Shown here piece by piece: positions 6,234 to 6,741 of a stretch of 6,741 nt of DNA. Within the stretch, counting starts at the first letter, position 1, and each line of letters begins with the position of its first letter. This DNA is from CAZXBB01 sp964638815 (GTDB lineage: Bacteria > Planctomycetota > Phycisphaerae > Phycisphaerales > SM1A02). Position numbers and translations under genes: made by a program. The notes beneath the pieces are model-generated. The model saw only the letters and a program-made list of their open reading frames with translations. It did not search any database and was not told where the DNA came from. Where the stretch lies: NCBI GenBank assembly GCA_964638815.1, contig CAZXBB010000371.1, positions 1 through 6,741 on the forward strand, read 5' to 3'.

Positions 6234-6302
6234 CGGGTATGGAACCTCTTCTCGTCCGTGCATACGATGGGACCGCCGAAACGGTTTCAGGGTTGCAACG
6301 AG

Positions 6303-6320
6303 GGCCGAGACTCTTCGGCC
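6303..6320. repeat. Small hairpin, GGCCGA/TCGGCC
   Basis: A 6-bp inverted repeat (6303 region GGCCGA and TCGGCC ending at 6320, 6-base loop) lies in the metX to small-ORF gap. No T-run follows on either strand beyond two Ts on the plus strand. It could be part of the metX 3' end or of the leader of the 58-aa ORF; chance is not excluded at this GC content. Confidence 0.25.
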
Positions 6321-6340
6321 TTCATCACCGCATGCATTGA

Positions 6341-6369
6341 GAACGGACGACCGAGCGCGTCATCCGTTC
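6341..6369 (-). terminator. Hairpin 18 nt after the metX stop, terminator-like
   Basis: As minus-strand RNA, GAACGGAUGAC (6369-6359) pairs with GUCGUCCGUUC (6351-6341) over 11 positions with one U-G, around a 7-base loop. Its position just after the metX stop codon (6388) is right for a transcript end. It is followed by UCAAUGC rather than a U-tract, so it is not a canonical intrinsic terminator; it may protect the 3' end or act as a U-less terminator. Confidence 0.4.
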
Positions 6370-6387
6370 AAACTCGGGACGAAGAGA

Positions 6388-6741
6388 TCAGGAGCGCAGG
6401 AACTCCGATATCGGAGGACCGAAGGCGTCGGGGTGGATGAGGAAGGAGTCGTGCCCCGTCTCGATGTCGAGGACGAGCAGCTCGGCGGGGTTTCCCGCTT
6501 GAACGAACGCATCGGCCAGCTCGTCGATCTCGAAGACTGGGATCAGGACGTCGGTCGTGACGCCGATCAACAGCACGCGGGCGCGGATCCGCTTCACGCC
6601 GTCGATGAGACCGCCACGTCGACGTCCGAGGTCGTGCAGGTCCATCGCACGCGACAGGTAGAGGTACGAGTTCGCGTCGTACGAGCGCGGGTACTTCTCC
6701 CCCTGGTGCTGAAGGTAGGACTCGATCTCGAACCGCCCGGA
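6388..6741 (-). CDS. metX: MetX homoserine O-acyltransferase, C-terminal part
   Basis: The reverse strand is open from the window edge and ends in TGA at 6390-6388, giving the last 117 residues of a protein whose family averages about 370. The fragment opens with FEIESYLQHQGEKYPRSYDANSYLYLSRAMDLHDLG, the signature of the MetX alpha/beta-hydrolase family lid and following helices. It continues with VLLIGVTTDVLIPVFEIDELA, which carries the catalytic Asp (fragment residue 64), and LDIETGHDSFLIHPDAF, which carries the catalytic His (residue 97). The nucleophilic Ser lies upstream, outside the window. MetX acylates homoserine with acetyl-CoA, or succinyl-CoA in some members, in the first committed step of methionine synthesis in the cytoplasm. 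The residues that decide between acetyl and succinyl transfer are not visible. It points the same way as the downstream sulfur gene cluster, but a 168-bp gap and a hairpin separate them. Confidence 0.92.
   Translation of the reverse strand, partial: SGRFEIESYLQHQGEKYPRSYDANSYLYLSRAMDLHDLGRRRGGLIDGVKRIRARVLLIGVTTDVLIPVFEIDELADAFVQAGNPAELLVLDIETGHDSFLIHPDAFGPPISEFLRS

Noticed and set aside
6258..6440. A 60-aa plus-strand open frame between the small ORF and metX
   Set aside because: No ribosome-binding site, overlaps the metX C-terminus on the opposite strand, and no recognisable sequence character.

Overview
The window is high-GC bacterial chromosome, densely packed, with no mobile element, rRNA, tRNA or CRISPR signature. 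Gene content (a TolB-like PD40 protein, a FimT/PilV/PilW/PilX minor-pilin cassette, a persulfide-dioxygenase/rhodanese fusion, YjbQ and MetX) fits a Gram-negative, probably uncultured lineage such as Acidobacteriota, Eisenbacteria or a deltaproteobacterial-type group. This placement is inference; no marker gene is present to fix it.

Layout. (1) At the left edge, on the minus strand, is the start of a secreted TolB/PD40-type beta-propeller protein. (2) A 328-bp divergent intergenic region (157-484) carries a perfect 9-bp inverted repeat. (3) A tightly packed plus-strand operon (485-3103) holds four prepilin-like genes: FimT/GspH, PilV, PilW and a large PilX. They would act as minor pilins that prime or cap a type IV pilus or related pseudopilus. 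The usual partners PilY1 and PilE are not in the window. (4) This operon meets, tail to tail with only 3 bp between stop codons, a minus-strand cluster running from 6219 down to 3107. In transcription order it holds a 58-aa membrane peptide, a three-domain CstB-like persulfide dioxygenase/rhodanese, a DUF457/YdjM-like membrane metal-dependent hydrolase and YjbQ. (5) At the right edge, on the minus strand, is the C-terminal third of MetX (homoserine O-acyltransferase), followed by a strong hairpin.

The most interesting item is the 105-bp gap between the 58-aa ORF and the CstB-like gene. As minus-strand RNA it can fold into a nested structure: a 14-pair outer stem, a 9-pair middle stem and a 6-pair inner stem. 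The 3' arm of the outer stem contains the apparent Shine-Dalgarno of the CstB-like gene. A competing hairpin would free that site, and the 5' arm begins a few bases after the stop codon of the 58-aa ORF, which has its own excellent ribosome-binding site. This has the layout of a translational switch or leader-ORF coupling device controlling a sulfur-detoxification enzyme. It is a hypothesis from base pairing alone.
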